Positions 1-9,393 are shown, numbered from the stretch's first letter. The stretch is DNA of 64,000 bases from Solitalea agri (GCF_023914155.1 NZ_JAMWYS010000053.1:53339-117338), one strand, 5' to 3'. Translations and numbers: made by a program. The notes: generated from the sequence alone by a model not told the origin.

Positions 1-132
1 ATCACTCTTGAGCAGAAGATCAATGCGTTGGTAGAAATTGTAAAGCAGGTGAAAGCGGATGAAAGTTTGCTTGATGACAAACAAAAGGTTTTTTATCTGA
101 GTCTTAAACAAATTAAATTGGAATTGGATTAA
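1..132 (+). CDS. C-terminal end of an unidentified protein (partial)
   Basis: The reading frame is open from the first base of the window to a TAA at 130-132 and gives 43 residues, so only the C-terminus is visible. It is charged, likely helical (many K, E, Q, L), and ends in KQIKLELD. I do not recognise the family. The next gene starts about 80 bases downstream on the same strand, so the two may be co-transcribed. No function is proposed. Confidence 0.6.
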   Translation: MTLEQKINALVEIVKQVKADESLLDDKQKVFYLSLKQIKLELD

Positions 133-214
133 GTAGATGGGTGTTGTTTGTTTCGAGTTAGATGTTTGCGGATAGAGATATATTACACCTGGCTCATAAC
201 CGAAATTTGAACGA

Positions 215-976
215 ATGAAAATAACTTTTCTCGGAACCGGAACATCGCAGGGGGTACCTGTAATTGCATGTGATTGTTCTGTATGTACCTCTACGGACAA
301 GTATGATAAACGCTTGCGTTCTTCCGTTTTAATTGAATGGAATGATACTACTGTGGTTATAGATTGCGGTCCTGATTTTCGTTACCAAATGTTACGGGCA
401 GGGGTTAGGAAACTGGATGCTATTGTTTTTACCCACGAACATAAAGATCACATAGCGGGTTTAGATGATGTTAGGGCATTCAATTTTAAACATAATAGGG
501 AAATGGATGTGTTTGCTGCTCCAAGAGTTCAGGAAGCCGTGATCAGGGAGTTTGCCTATGTTTTCGCTTCTATTAAGTATCCGGGTATTCCTAAAGTTAA
601 TTTGGTAGAAATAGGAAATAAGCCTTTCAATGTTCACGGTCTTGAATTTATACCTATTGAGGTGATGCATTATAAACTACCAGTTTTTGGATTCAGAATA
701 GGCGATTTTTCATATATAACCGATATGAAAACCATTAAGGAAGAGGAAAAGGATAAATTAAAAGGCTCAAAAGTTTTAGTGTTGAATGCATTACAGCGTG
801 ATAGTCATGTGTCGCATTTAACTTTGGATGAAGCCATTGAATTGGCAAAAGAGATCAATGCTGAACAAACCTATTTCACTCATATCAGTCATCGATTAGG
901 TAAGCATGTTGATGTAGAAAATGAATTACCGGCAGGAATTGATCTTGCCTATGATGGCCTAGTGCTTTCGCTCTAA
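215..976 (+). CDS. MBL-fold metallo-hydrolase (PhnP/RNase Z-like)
   Basis: A 253-residue metallo-beta-lactamase fold hydrolase. The family hydrolyses phosphodiester or related ester bonds with two metal ions. The metal motif THEHKDH is at about residues 73-79. The N-terminal GTGTSQGVP and the cysteine cluster CDCSVC (about 19-24) are typical of the PhnP-like branch, where the cysteines bind a structural zinc. Later ligands are likely the histidine in VMHYK, the aspartate in YITDM and the histidines in THISHRLG near the C-terminus. Length fits the family. There is no signal peptide, so it is cytoplasmic. The substrate cannot be read from the sequence. It converges with the next gene, with 7 bases between the stops. 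Confidence 0.88.
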   Translation: MKITFLGTGTSQGVPVIACDCSVCTSTDKYDKRLRSSVLIEWNDTTVVIDCGPDFRYQMLRAGVRKLDAIVFTHEHKDHIAGLDDVRAFNFKHNREMDVFAAPRVQEAVIREFAYVFASIKYPGIPKVNLVEIGNKPFNVHGLEFIPIEVMHYKLPVFGFRIGDFSYITDMKTIKEEEKDKLKGSKVLVLNALQRDSHVSHLTLDEAIELAKEINAEQTYFTHISHRLGKHVDVENELPAGIDLAYDGLVLSL

Positions 977-983
977 ATTTGCC

Positions 984-1571
984 CTACTCTAAATGTGGTC
1001 CTCGTTGATATGATTCATCAGAAGTTGGTTCCATAACAGCATTAAATGAGTCGAGCTGTTGGTTTATTAATTTATAAAACTGCTTAACTCTACGGGTATA
1101 GTCGGTGCTTCGTTTGTTCTTCAAATAGTTTGAATAATCCTCTTCAATGTTGATCATGGCTGCTGAATTAGAGGTGTATTGCGATTTCTCATATAGCTTT
1201 CCTCCAAAACGATCAATTTTATAAGCATAAGCATTTTCATAAAGATCAATATGGATTTTATATTCAATAATCACCGTGTTCAGATTGTATAGATCCATTT
1301 GACTGAATTCCAAAAAGCCTTTAGCCTCTATCAGGCTATCAGTACGGTTAGTCTCACTAAAGGTTTTATTTTGAGCAGGGAAGGTCTTCAATATCCAATG
1401 CTTTGCACGTGCAAACAAGGTGTCTTTTGAAACTCCATTTACAAACACCGTATCTGAATACACCACCTTTTGATGCTGCATTGGAAGCTCCAGTTGTTGG
1501 GAATGGGCCTTTGGCGATGAAATGAAATAAAATGAACATAAAAGTAAAGAGAACAATAAGCGTGTTTTCAT
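984..1571 (-). CDS. secreted DUF4468-type protein
   Basis: A 195-residue protein with a clear signal peptide (charged start, hydrophobic LLFSLLLCSFYFISS, then AHSQ). The mature part has the pattern of Bacteroidota DUF4468 proteins: a VYSDTVFVNGVSKDTLFARA segment followed by a tryptophan-containing helix (AKHWILKTF) and a beta-rich half (IIEYKIHIDLYENAYAYKID). These proteins have a predicted TBP-like fold and unknown function. It probably sits in the periplasm. It starts 2 bases after the stop of the next small secreted protein on the same strand, so the two form an operon. The family call rests on recalled pattern and is moderate. Confidence 0.68.
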   Translation of the reverse strand: MKTRLLFSLLLCSFYFISSPKAHSQQLELPMQHQKVVYSDTVFVNGVSKDTLFARAKHWILKTFPAQNKTFSETNRTDSLIEAKGFLEFSQMDLYNLNTVIIEYKIHIDLYENAYAYKIDRFGGKLYEKSQYTSNSAAMINIEEDYSNYLKNKRSTDYTRRVKQFYKLINQQLDSFNAVMEPTSDESYQRGPHLE

Positions 1572-1573
1572 TT

Positions 1574-1981
1574 TTATTGTCTTAGTTTTTTAAATACCAT
1601 TGGTCCCGAGTTACCTTGTTCATCTTTATATATTCCTCTTAGCGTATTTCCATCAGTACTGAGCTCTAAAATATGTTCGCCGGAAAGGGCCCATCCCGGA
1701 ATGGCTTTGGTCACCTTAACTTTGTAATCTATTTTATTGCCTGTTATGCTTCCTTCGCCAATCTCAACCATCGGAGTTCCTTTAAACTCCAAATAATGAG
1801 CCACTTTTATTTTGTTTCCCTCTTGCGAGAAAATTGCATAACAATGTTTGAAATTACTTGAATTTGAATCAGCCCAAAGTCCGGTGATATTGGTAGTAGG
1901 AGAAGTTGGATTGGTAAATGCCACTACCGAAAATAATCCACCCAAAAACAAGAGTGGAAAAAGGACTTTAATGAACTTCAT
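1574..1981 (-). CDS. small secreted beta-rich protein of unknown function
   Basis: A 135-residue protein. The N-terminus MKFIKVLFPLLFLGGLFSVVAF is a signal peptide. The mature part begins a beta-rich domain with ITGLWADSNSS and ends GNSGPMVFKKLRQ, similar in style to small lipocalin-like or DUF2147-like domains, but I cannot assign a family. It is first in a two-gene operon with the DUF4468-type protein. It is likely periplasmic or outer-membrane associated, with no lipobox cysteine. Confidence 0.65.
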   Translation of the reverse strand: MKFIKVLFPLLFLGGLFSVVAFTNPTSPTTNITGLWADSNSSNFKHCYAIFSQEGNKIKVAHYLEFKGTPMVEIGEGSITGNKIDYKVKVTKAIPGWALSGEHILELSTDGNTLRGIYKDEQGNSGPMVFKKLRQ

Positions 1982-2046
1982 ATTTCGAACGTTGAAGCTC
2001 CTAAAATAGAAATTCTTTAAAGAAATTTAAAAGAGTAGTTTTATAC

Positions 2047-2343
2047 TCAACCTTGTGTTAAAAAGCATACTGAATCTTCTAATGCTTCAACCGAATGCAT
2101 GATTTCAACCGGTATATCGGTGTAGTCATATCTCGAAAGTTCTAAGTTCTTGTCGTTTTCTTTATAAACAACTTTCCCGTTAACCACCGTTAATCGGCTG
2201 GGCAGATGTGCCTTGTGTTCTTTTAGAATCATTCCTTTTTTAAATGTGACCACCAAGACCCTGAAATTTTCACCGGCATGCAGGGCGCCTGCCATAGGGT
2301 GAGTGGATGATTCGAGTTTGTGAAGCAAATCTTTAATAATCAT
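2047..2343 (-). CDS. small cupin-like protein
   Basis: Ninety-eight residues from the ATG at 2343. An upstream in-frame TTG at 2370 would add 9 residues, but the ATG with MIIKDLLHKLE is more plausible. The core (VVTFKKGMILKEHKAHLPSRLTVVNGKVVY) has the cupin pattern of a G-x-x-x-x-x-H-x-H-like strand followed by a later strand with a histidine (IPVEIMHSVEAL). Small single-domain cupins of this type are often annotated only as cupin proteins. It is cytoplasmic (no signal), probably metal-binding, with unknown substrate. It is transcribed away from the toxin-antitoxin pair. Confidence 0.65.
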   Translation of the reverse strand: MIIKDLLHKLESSTHPMAGALHAGENFRVLVVTFKKGMILKEHKAHLPSRLTVVNGKVVYKENDKNLELSRYDYTDIPVEIMHSVEALEDSVCFLTQG

Positions 2344-2484
2344 AGTCTTAAGTATGAATATCTGCTTCAAGATACAAACAAATAACTTAAGAATGATTCT
2401 ATAAAAGGGTGAAAAAAATTGTGAAAAAATTCTTAATTTGTAAGAAAAAATGTAACTTGTTTAGGTTCTCAAATTGAAAGTCAT

Positions 2485-2997
2485 ATGGAAAGAAAGCCAA
2501 AAAGTAATGCTCCAGCTCATTATAAAACTCCTGATGAAGAAGCAATTTCTATGGTAGCCGAAGAATTGGTGGCTTATGAAATTAATGCTGAAGATTTACT
2601 GAAAACCATTCATGAGAAAATCCATGATAAAGGCTACTATGTTTTAAGGCTTTCGCAGGATGGTTTACCAATTGAACGACTTTTTGATTTGATAAGAATT
2701 GCCGGCTTAACTCAAAAGGAAACAGAGCACATTTTTGATTCTTCTTTTAGAACTTTTAATCTTTATCGTAAAGAGCAAAAGCAATTAAATGTTTCTGATT
2801 CTGAACGGCTTTTAAAGCTTATTGATTTATGGGGAAACGGCTTTGATACTTTTGGCAGCTATGAAAAGTTTAATAAATGGATGCGTCAGCCATCTTATGG
2901 TTTATACGGAGAAATTCCACTTACCATTTTAAATGCCATTTCAGGTATTGATGAAGTTAATAAAGAACTTAACCGTATTAAAACCGGCGATTTTTAA
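2485..2997 (+). CDS. Xre/MbcA/ParS-family antitoxin (DUF2384)
   Basis: A 170-residue antitoxin of the Res-Xre type. The N-terminal half is helical and would hold the Xre-like DNA-binding region. The C-terminal half (about residues 105-165: SERLLKLIDLWGNGFDTFG, then FNKWMRQPSYGLYGEIPLTIL) matches the DUF2384 toxin-binding domain, whose hallmark is the FxxWLxxPxxxLxGxxPxxLL pattern. In this family the antitoxin covers the active site of the RES toxin and represses the operon. The toxin gene follows after 24 bases on the same strand. The upstream gene is divergent, so the promoter lies between 2344 and 2484. Intact and probably functional. Confidence 0.88.
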   Translation: MERKPKSNAPAHYKTPDEEAISMVAEELVAYEINAEDLLKTIHEKIHDKGYYVLRLSQDGLPIERLFDLIRIAGLTQKETEHIFDSSFRTFNLYRKEQKQLNVSDSERLLKLIDLWGNGFDTFGSYEKFNKWMRQPSYGLYGEIPLTILNAISGIDEVNKELNRIKTGDF

Positions 2998-3021
2998 TAT
3001 TCATATCTATCTTCATTTTTA

Positions 3022-3450
3022 ATGAACATTTACCGAATTAGTCGAAGTCCGGTTATAAATGATACTAGTGGAGAAGGTCGGTGGAACATAGTTGGCTCTT
3101 ATGTTAAATATGCTTCTGAGAGCAGAGCTTTAGCTTGCATGGAAAACCTTGTTCATATGGGTGGAATTCTTCCGAGTGCCAACTATTATTTGCTTACCAT
3201 TGAGTTGCCGGAAAATTATTCATGTAAAGAATTGAAGGAAGGTCAGCTTCCCAATAACTGGCGTAATAATCCTTATTATACTCGAAGATTAGGAAATGAT
3301 TGGTATGAAGCCAACGAATCGCTTATTTTAAAGGTACCTTCATGTGGTATGCCTGAAGAATATAACTTTCTTATAAATGCTAAGCATGAACAATTTCAAC
3401 AGGTAGCTTTTAAAACTATACCATTTGCTTTTGATTTCAGGGTATTTTGA
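3022..3450 (+). CDS. RES-domain toxin (NAD+-degrading)
   Basis: A 142-residue RES domain protein. Known members (MbcT and Pseudomonas Res) destroy NAD+ by phosphorolysis or glycohydrolysis. Visible hallmarks are an early YRISRS, then GEGRWN (Arg20, Trp21, Asn22), VKYASES (Tyr30) and ENLVHM (Glu41), which correspond to the conserved R, Y and E/S of the family. The C-terminus AFKTIPFAFDFRVF matches the usual FDPR-like ending of the family, somewhat degenerate. It follows its DUF2384 antitoxin with a short gap. It acts in the cytoplasm. The role as a toxin is inferred from family and context. Confidence 0.9.
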   Translation: MNIYRISRSPVINDTSGEGRWNIVGSYVKYASESRALACMENLVHMGGILPSANYYLLTIELPENYSCKELKEGQLPNNWRNNPYYTRRLGNDWYEANESLILKVPSCGMPEEYNFLINAKHEQFQQVAFKTIPFAFDFRVF

Positions 3451-3488
3451 TCCATCTCATCAGAAGATACTCACTTCTATTTTCTTAT

Positions 3489-3522
3489 AAAAAAAGGCCC
3501 CTCCTGAAAACAGGAGAGACCC
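3489..3522 (-). terminator. Rho-independent terminator of the efflux operon
   Basis: Read on the minus strand, a GC-rich stem built on CTCCTG / CAGGAG with an AAAA/TTTT loop is followed by a run of seven T. It lies about 30 bases after the RND permease stop. The flanking minus-strand text before the stem (positions 3523-3545) is AT-rich. The RES gene on the other strand ends 40 bases away. Confidence 0.75.
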
Positions 3523-3550
3523 AACTAACCACTTAAACTAAAGAAAACTA

Positions 3551-6500
3551 TTAATGAATAACTAAATCATCCTCGTATGTATGCTTATGAAGTTGATTTT
3601 TCGTGTCTTCCTCTTCATATAACTGCTCAATGATGTGATTATTGCCTTTGTTGGCTCCAATTTTAGTCAAGAACATATCAATGATCTTATAAACCACCGG
3701 AACCACAATTAAGGTTAAGAACATAGAGCTGATCAAACCACCGATAATTACCCAAGCTAAACCATTTTTAATGGCAGCAGTACCACCCGTTGCTAAAGCT
3801 AACGGAAGCATACCAATCACCATGGCGATGGTAGTCATCAGAATTGGACGTAAACGTGCATTGTTGGCATCAATAAGAGCCTGATCGGTTGATTTACCTT
3901 CGGCTTTGGCCTGATTAGCAAAGTCGACGATAAGGATCGCGTTTTTCGCCACCAAACCAATTAACATAATAATACCCATGATCGAGAAAATGTTCAGCGT
4001 GTTATTGGTCAATGCAAGTGCTAAAAGTGCACCGATCAATGCCAAGGGAATAGAGAACATCACCACAAAAGGATAAACATAACTATCATACAAGGCAACC
4101 ATGATCAGGTAAACCATCACAATAGAAATCAATAAGGCAATTCCTAAAGTACTGAATGAGTCACCCTGGTTTTCTGCATCACCACCCATGATAAAGGTTA
4201 CACCCGTTGGCTTAGCCATTTTATCAAGTTTTGCTTTTAACTCGGCGATAATTGTTCCTGACGGACGACCTACTACCTGTCCCTGAACAGAAACAGAAGT
4301 ACTTTTATCACGACGTTCTAAACGACTTGGGCCAGAAGCTTCGGCAATTGAAGCAAACTGCGATAGTTTTACAGGTTGCTGTTTATTATTCACAAAAGTG
4401 ATGTTGGCAACATCCTCAATGCTCTTACGGTTAAAGTCGTCAAAGCGAACATTGATATCGTATTCATATTCACCCTGGCTAAATTTAGCATCTGTATTAC
4501 CGCTGAAAGCCATTTGCATGGTAGCACCAACAGCATCCATTGATAATCCAAGTGAGGCCATTTTATCACGGTCTACCTGTACGTTAATCTCAGGGTTTCC
4601 TTCTTCAACCGAAAGCTTAATGTCTTTAGAACCCTTAATATTCTTCAGTTCAGCCATGGATGTTTTAGCAAAAGCCATAACGCTGTCTAGATCGGCACCC
4701 ATAACCACCACTTCAACAGGAGCACGGTTCGCAGTACCCAATAATCCAACAGGAGTAGTTTTTACTTTTACACCCTGGAGCTCAGCTAAAAGTTCGTTTT
4801 TAAGTTTGGCTGCGTAAATATCAGATGGATCTTTACGTTCCTTGGCATCAACCAACATTACAGTAATTTCTGATTTATATGCGGTTGCCTGGGTTACCCC
4901 AAAACCATCTTCACTGCTTTGGCCTACCGTTGTGATCATCGACATTACTTCTTTTTTAGAAGCAATCAATTGCTCTGCCTTTGCAGTAACTTTATTCATT
5001 TGCTCAACAGAAGCATCTTTAGGTAGCTCCAATTGAACAATAAACTGACCACGGTCGCCCTGAGCGATGAACTCACCTCCGATATAGCCTTTGCTCACCA
5101 GCATAAATGAACCGATCAATAAGGCAATGGCCACACCAATAGTTCTGCGTTTATGATTTAAGGCCCACTCTAAGATACTGGTTACCCAAGCGGTAAACGT
5201 ATTCAATTGATCCTCGAACCAAAGAATAAAACGTCCAAATGCAGTCTTTTTAGTTAAATGTTCCAGCTTACCGAAACGTGACGAAAGTAATGGAATAACC
5301 GTAAATGAAGTAAATAAGCTCAGCATGGTGGCAATCATTACTACCACACAAAACTCACGCAAGATCTTCGATACTAATTCATTGGTTAATGAAATAGGTA
5401 AGAACACCACCACAATTACAAGTGTGATAGAGGTAACCGTAAACCCGATTTCCTTTACACCTTCAAAAGCAGCTTTAACACGGTTTTTACCCATTTCCAT
5501 ATGGCGATAGATATTCTCCAACACTACAATGGCATCATCTACGAGGATACCCACTACAAGTGATAGACCCATTAACGACATGAGGTTCAATGAGAAACCC
5601 ATCATCTTCATACCAATGAAAGTTGCAACTAATGATGCTGGAATTGAGATCATTACGATCAGCGCGTTACGAATGCTATGTAAGAACAACAGCATTACCG
5701 CAGCTACCAGTACAATGGCCAGAATTAAATCGTGAATAACCGAATCAGCAGCTTCCAACGTAAAGTCGGATGTATCATTGGCTATTTTGATCTTCAGGTT
5801 ATCTTTTGCGTAATCTTTTTCAATTTGGGCAATTGCTTTCTTTACACCTTTACTAACGTTTACGGCGTTGGCATCTGTTTGCTTTTGAATTTGAATTGCA
5901 ATGGCACCTTGACGATCAACACGGGCCAGTTTGTCGGCATCTTTTTGAGCATCCTGAACATCGGCAATATCGCTTAAACGAACCTGAGCGCCATCCGGTG
6001 AGTTATAAACCACCATATTACGCAGCTGATCAACCGTTTTAAATTTACCAGCCAGACGGATCAATACCTGGTTATCAGTGTTTTTGATCTTACCTGTAGG
6101 GAAATCAAGGTTTGCTCCTTTAATAGCCTGGGTTACTTGTAAAATTGAAAGGTTATAGGCTTTCAAACGGTCAGCGTTAATGCTTACCTGAATTTCGCGA
6201 GCCTGACCACCAATAAGGTTTACCTGGGCAACCCCTTGAATACGCGATAAAGCCGGTTGAATGCGCTTGTCCATCAAATCGTAAAGCTCAGCACCATCCA
6301 TTTTAGCTGTTGCTGCTAGTGTCATGATAGGCAAATCATCCAGGGAGAACTTGTTCAAACCCGGAGTCTTGGCATCATCAGGTAATTTAGATAGAATGGC
6401 GTTTACCTTACGTTGTGCTTCTTGTAAGCCAATATCAGCATTGGCATTACTGGTCAATTCAACGGTAACAATAGATACACCTTCTACCGAACGAGAGGTG

Positions 6501-6739
6501 ATCTTCTTAATATTTTCCATAGATGCTACCGCATCTTCAATTTTTTTGGTAACCGTATTTTCTACCTCATTAGGAGATGCTCCCGGATAAACAGTAGAAA
6601 TGGTTAGTGTAGGCGAGGAGAACTTAGGCAACAATTCGTAGTTTAACGAAAAGTAGCTAAGCAAACCCATTAGGGCGAGTACGGTAAAGATTACCACCAC
6701 TAAGGTTGGCCTTTTTATGGATACTTCTGTAATTTTCAT
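3551..6739 (-). CDS. RND efflux permease (HAE-1/AcrB type)
   Basis: A 1062-residue inner-membrane proton-driven pump of the hydrophobe/amphiphile efflux family, normal length for AcrB-like proteins. It has the expected 12-helix layout: one helix at the N-terminus (RPTLVVVIFTVLALMGLL), a large periplasmic loop, helices 2-6 from about residue 335, a second loop, and helices 8-12 from about 870. The helix-4 proton-relay motif GILVDDAIVVLEN is present with its two aspartates, and the helix-11 region has VAKNAILIVDFA. It is the third gene of the operon after TolC and the adaptor. It pumps lipophilic drugs, dyes or fatty compounds; the actual substrate is not readable. Confidence 0.95.
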   Translation of the reverse strand: MKITEVSIKRPTLVVVIFTVLALMGLLSYFSLNYELLPKFSSPTLTISTVYPGASPNEVENTVTKKIEDAVASMENIKKITSRSVEGVSIVTVELTSNANADIGLQEAQRKVNAILSKLPDDAKTPGLNKFSLDDLPIMTLAATAKMDGAELYDLMDKRIQPALSRIQGVAQVNLIGGQAREIQVSINADRLKAYNLSILQVTQAIKGANLDFPTGKIKNTDNQVLIRLAGKFKTVDQLRNMVVYNSPDGAQVRLSDIADVQDAQKDADKLARVDRQGAIAIQIQKQTDANAVNVSKGVKKAIAQIEKDYAKDNLKIKIANDTSDFTLEAADSVIHDLILAIVLVAAVMLLFLHSIRNALIVMISIPASLVATFIGMKMMGFSLNLMSLMGLSLVVGILVDDAIVVLENIYRHMEMGKNRVKAAFEGVKEIGFTVTSITLVIVVVFLPISLTNELVSKILREFCVVVMIATMLSLFTSFTVIPLLSSRFGKLEHLTKKTAFGRFILWFEDQLNTFTAWVTSILEWALNHKRRTIGVAIALLIGSFMLVSKGYIGGEFIAQGDRGQFIVQLELPKDASVEQMNKVTAKAEQLIASKKEVMSMITTVGQSSEDGFGVTQATAYKSEITVMLVDAKERKDPSDIYAAKLKNELLAELQGVKVKTTPVGLLGTANRAPVEVVVMGADLDSVMAFAKTSMAELKNIKGSKDIKLSVEEGNPEINVQVDRDKMASLGLSMDAVGATMQMAFSGNTDAKFSQGEYEYDINVRFDDFNRKSIEDVANITFVNNKQQPVKLSQFASIAEASGPSRLERRDKSTSVSVQGQVVGRPSGTIIAELKAKLDKMAKPTGVTFIMGGDAENQGDSFSTLGIALLISIVMVYLIMVALYDSYVYPFVVMFSIPLALIGALLALALTNNTLNIFSIMGIIMLIGLVAKNAILIVDFANQAKAEGKSTDQALIDANNARLRPILMTTIAMVIGMLPLALATGGTAAIKNGLAWVIIGGLISSMFLTLIVVPVVYKIIDMFLTKIGANKGNNHIIEQLYEEEDTKNQLHKHTYEDDLVIH

Positions 6740-6746
6740 CTAAAAA

Positions 6747-6783
6747 TTAGATTTGAGATATGAGATATCTGATATAAGATATC
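6747..6783. repeat. GATATGAG-type word repeat
   Basis: A stretch of overlapping words (TTAGATTTGAGATATGAGAT, then ATCTGATATAAGATATC) just upstream of the permease start on the minus strand. The words GAGATAT, GATAT and ATATC read partly the same on both strands. The rest of the 222-base gap between permease and adaptor (6784-6961) holds nothing else that I can identify. Confidence 0.55.
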
Positions 6784-6961
6784 AACAACTCGTGCTTGTT
6801 TTTTAATATGTTGTATCTGCGACAAACTCCCATGTGCTTGTCATCTTAAGAGATGCAACATTCCTGGATTTTAACCACTTTTGGGTTATGCTACGATAGC
6901 TAGCAGGATTCTGTTGCATGATAACAAGTTTATAGTCGGAGTAGGACTTGATTCTTATTCT

Positions 6962-8023
6962 TTATTTTTGCACCTCTACTTTGGTTCCTTCGTTTAGGTT
7001 AATCTGTCCGCTTGTAATTACGGTTTCACCTTCGTTTAAACCATTTTCTACTACCACTTTGTCGCCCATAATTTGTCCGGCAACAACTTTACGCAGTTTG
7101 GCAACACCATTTTCCTCAACAAATACCTGATTGCTGTTTACACCACCAACAAATGCACCACGAGGAATAAGAATGCCGGGTGTTGATTGTAACCCGCTGA
7201 AGTTTGCTGTGCCATACATCCCAGCTTTAATTTGTTGATCTTTTAAGTTGGTTACTTCAATCTCAACAGGGTAGTTCAAGGTGTTATCACCTTTAGCCGC
7301 AATGAATGTGATCTTTCCAGTGTAATTAGCTCCTGCAAACACTTTACATTCAACATTCACGTTAGCATTTAATTTTAAGTTCACCACTTGTGTTTCAGGA
7401 ACGGTTACATTCAATTTTAAAGTTGATACGTCTACGATGTCGAACAATTTGGTTCCAGGAGAAAGGTATGAGCCTAGCTCAACGTATTTTTTATTGATAA
7501 CTCCAGAAATTGGCGCTTTAATTTGGGTATCAGTCATTTTACGACGAGCAGTTACCATACGACTTTCGGCCTGTCTGATCTGGAAGTTCACATCATCTAC
7601 TTGTTTTTGAGTTACACCACCGCTTTGAAGTGCGCTTTCGTAACGCTCACGGTCTTTTCTTAACTGATCTAAAGTAGTTTGAGCAGCCTGAACATCAGCA
7701 TTTAAGATCTCACCGTCAATACGAGCAATCACTTGGCCTTTGCTAACGAAGCTTCCTTCGTCAACCAATAATGAGGTGATACGACCAGAGTTTTCAGATA
7801 CAAATGATAATTCGCGAACTGGAGCAAAAGTGCCGTTAGCCACAAAATTGCGTGCAAATACGGTCTTAGTTACTTTTTCGGCCTGCACCGGAATTACTGC
7901 TGCTCCTTGTTGAACAATGGCAGTTTTTTCCTCGTTCGACTTTTTATTTGAGTTTAGCTTCCAGCTAATCAACGCAAATGCTGCAATAATAACAGCTCCG
8001 TATATGAAGTATTTCTTGTTCAT
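6962..8023 (-). CDS. RND efflux periplasmic adaptor (membrane fusion protein)
   Basis: A 353-residue HlyD/AcrA-type adaptor that bridges the pump and TolC. Residues about 5-22 (FIYGAVIIAAFALISWKL) form the inner-membrane anchor. A biotinyl-lipoyl-like half motif is at GRITSLLVDEGSFVSKGQVI (about 92-111), followed by a coiled-coil hairpin (LDQLRKDRERYESALQSGGV) and the matching second half with APISGVINKKYVELGSYLSPG. The beta-barrel and membrane-proximal domains follow (VEIEVTNLKDQQIKAGMYG; VVVENGLNEGETVITSGQ). It lies 7 bases after the TolC gene and 222 bases before the permease, in the usual order for this operon type. Confidence 0.93.
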   Translation of the reverse strand: MNKKYFIYGAVIIAAFALISWKLNSNKKSNEEKTAIVQQGAAVIPVQAEKVTKTVFARNFVANGTFAPVRELSFVSENSGRITSLLVDEGSFVSKGQVIARIDGEILNADVQAAQTTLDQLRKDRERYESALQSGGVTQKQVDDVNFQIRQAESRMVTARRKMTDTQIKAPISGVINKKYVELGSYLSPGTKLFDIVDVSTLKLNVTVPETQVVNLKLNANVNVECKVFAGANYTGKITFIAAKGDNTLNYPVEIEVTNLKDQQIKAGMYGTANFSGLQSTPGILIPRGAFVGGVNSNQVFVEENGVAKLRKVVAGQIMGDKVVVENGLNEGETVITSGQINLNEGTKVEVQK

Positions 8024-8030
8024 TATATTC

Positions 8031-9386
8031 TTAGTTTAAAAGCGTTCTTAAATTTCCGTTTGATTTAATTAGTTCTATTTCAGCTATTTTGTAGTTGAGT
8101 AATGCTTGTGAGTAATTATTTTGAGCTTCTGTTAATGATACTTCTGCTGCTAATAAATCGGTTAAATCAGCCAAACCCAGGTTGTAATTATTTTGACTCG
8201 ATTTATAAACCTCTTCTGCTAAAGCCACATTCTCTTTTTGAGAAGCAATGGTGTTAATACTGTTTTTTAACTGAATTTTAGAATTTTCGTAAGCCATGTT
8301 TAACGAAAGCTTAGTGTATTCTTTTGATTTGTCTAATTGCTTAATGCTCACATTGGTTTGATTTACTTTTGAGCGGCGGGCGAAACCATCGAAAATTGGA
8401 ATACGAACCTTAAGGCCAACAGAAGACATGTCGAACCAGTTAGCACTACCACCTGATTTATAAAGATCAAATTCATTGCTCATACCATTGTATGAGTAGT
8501 TGGCAAACAATGATACTGTAGGATAGTATTCTGAAATATTAGCTTTCTTCTGAAGCTGCAATAATTCACTTTGCTTATCCAATAACTTGTACTCTGTGCG
8601 ATTGTTAATGTTAAACTGATCAAGGGCCAAAGTCGCAGCCGATTGGCTTTCAATGGTTTTTAAATCGAGTTTAGGTAATGCAATTGTTTGCTCAATAGGC
8701 ATTCCCATTGCATATTTCAATTGATTGGTTTGTAAAGTAATGGTATTAGTAAGTTCTACCCGTTGCGTGTTTAAGTTGGTTAGGTTTACCTTAATTCGAT
8801 CGAGATCAACCTTTTTTGCCAAACCGTTTTGATATTGTGCGGTAGTAGTTTTTACCAATTGTTCAACACGTTTAATATTTGCATCAACAACATCTATTTT
8901 TTGCTGAGCCACCAAAACAGCATAGTAAAGTTTAGAAACACTTTGCAGCACTTCTTCTTCGCTCATTGCAGTACTCAAACGATAATAATCTTCACTTTTC
9001 TTAGCGGCTTTCAAGCCAGTGAACACCTGTTGGTTGAATAATTGTTGATTTAACTCAACACCTGCATTAGCATTGTAGGTGGTGCCGGCTTCAACTGCCA
9101 TTACAGATCCTGGTTTGCCGATGATCTCACCAGGCAGCACCATTTGTTGCTTGATCACGTTATCGGTAAAGCTCGCATTAGCGTTAATCTGTGGAAGTGC
9201 CTGCGCTCTGATCTCATCAGTCTTGTAGCGGCCGCTTTCTTCATTTAGTTTGGTTGAAGCCAATTTTTGGTTATTGGCTAAAGCATAACTTAAGCAGTCT
9301 TTAAGACTTAGCTCAGCGTTTTGAGCATTTGCCTTAATGGTTAAAATGCTTAGGGTAAGCAGTAATATTCCTGTTAATCGTTTCAT
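8031..9386 (-). CDS. TolC-family outer membrane efflux protein
   Basis: A 451-residue outer-membrane channel. The signal peptide is ILLLTLSILTIKANAQ, with cleavage after ANA. The mature protein has the two long helical repeats of the OEP family, each with an LSLKDCLSYALANNQKL-type start and heptads rich in Q, N, L and E. The ending QALLNYKIAEIELIKSNGNL is the typical TolC tail. It is the first structural gene after the TetR gene, which starts 7 bases upstream, so regulator and pump are probably one transcript. Length is normal. Confidence 0.92.
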   Translation of the reverse strand: MKRLTGILLLTLSILTIKANAQNAELSLKDCLSYALANNQKLASTKLNEESGRYKTDEIRAQALPQINANASFTDNVIKQQMVLPGEIIGKPGSVMAVEAGTTYNANAGVELNQQLFNQQVFTGLKAAKKSEDYYRLSTAMSEEEVLQSVSKLYYAVLVAQQKIDVVDANIKRVEQLVKTTTAQYQNGLAKKVDLDRIKVNLTNLNTQRVELTNTITLQTNQLKYAMGMPIEQTIALPKLDLKTIESQSAATLALDQFNINNRTEYKLLDKQSELLQLQKKANISEYYPTVSLFANYSYNGMSNEFDLYKSGGSANWFDMSSVGLKVRIPIFDGFARRSKVNQTNVSIKQLDKSKEYTKLSLNMAYENSKIQLKNSINTIASQKENVALAEEVYKSSQNNYNLGLADLTDLLAAEVSLTEAQNNYSQALLNYKIAEIELIKSNGNLRTLLN

Positions 9387-9393
9387 TTATTTA

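Noticed and set aside
3523..3550. Attenuator or riboswitch near the end of the RND operon
   Set aside because: The stem with a T run is at the 3' end of the operon and is explained as a terminator; no ligand-type fold was seen.
4398..6590. Several long open frames on the plus strand opposite the RND permease
   Set aside because: They are shadows of a strongly conserved gene on the other strand and have no recognisable domains.
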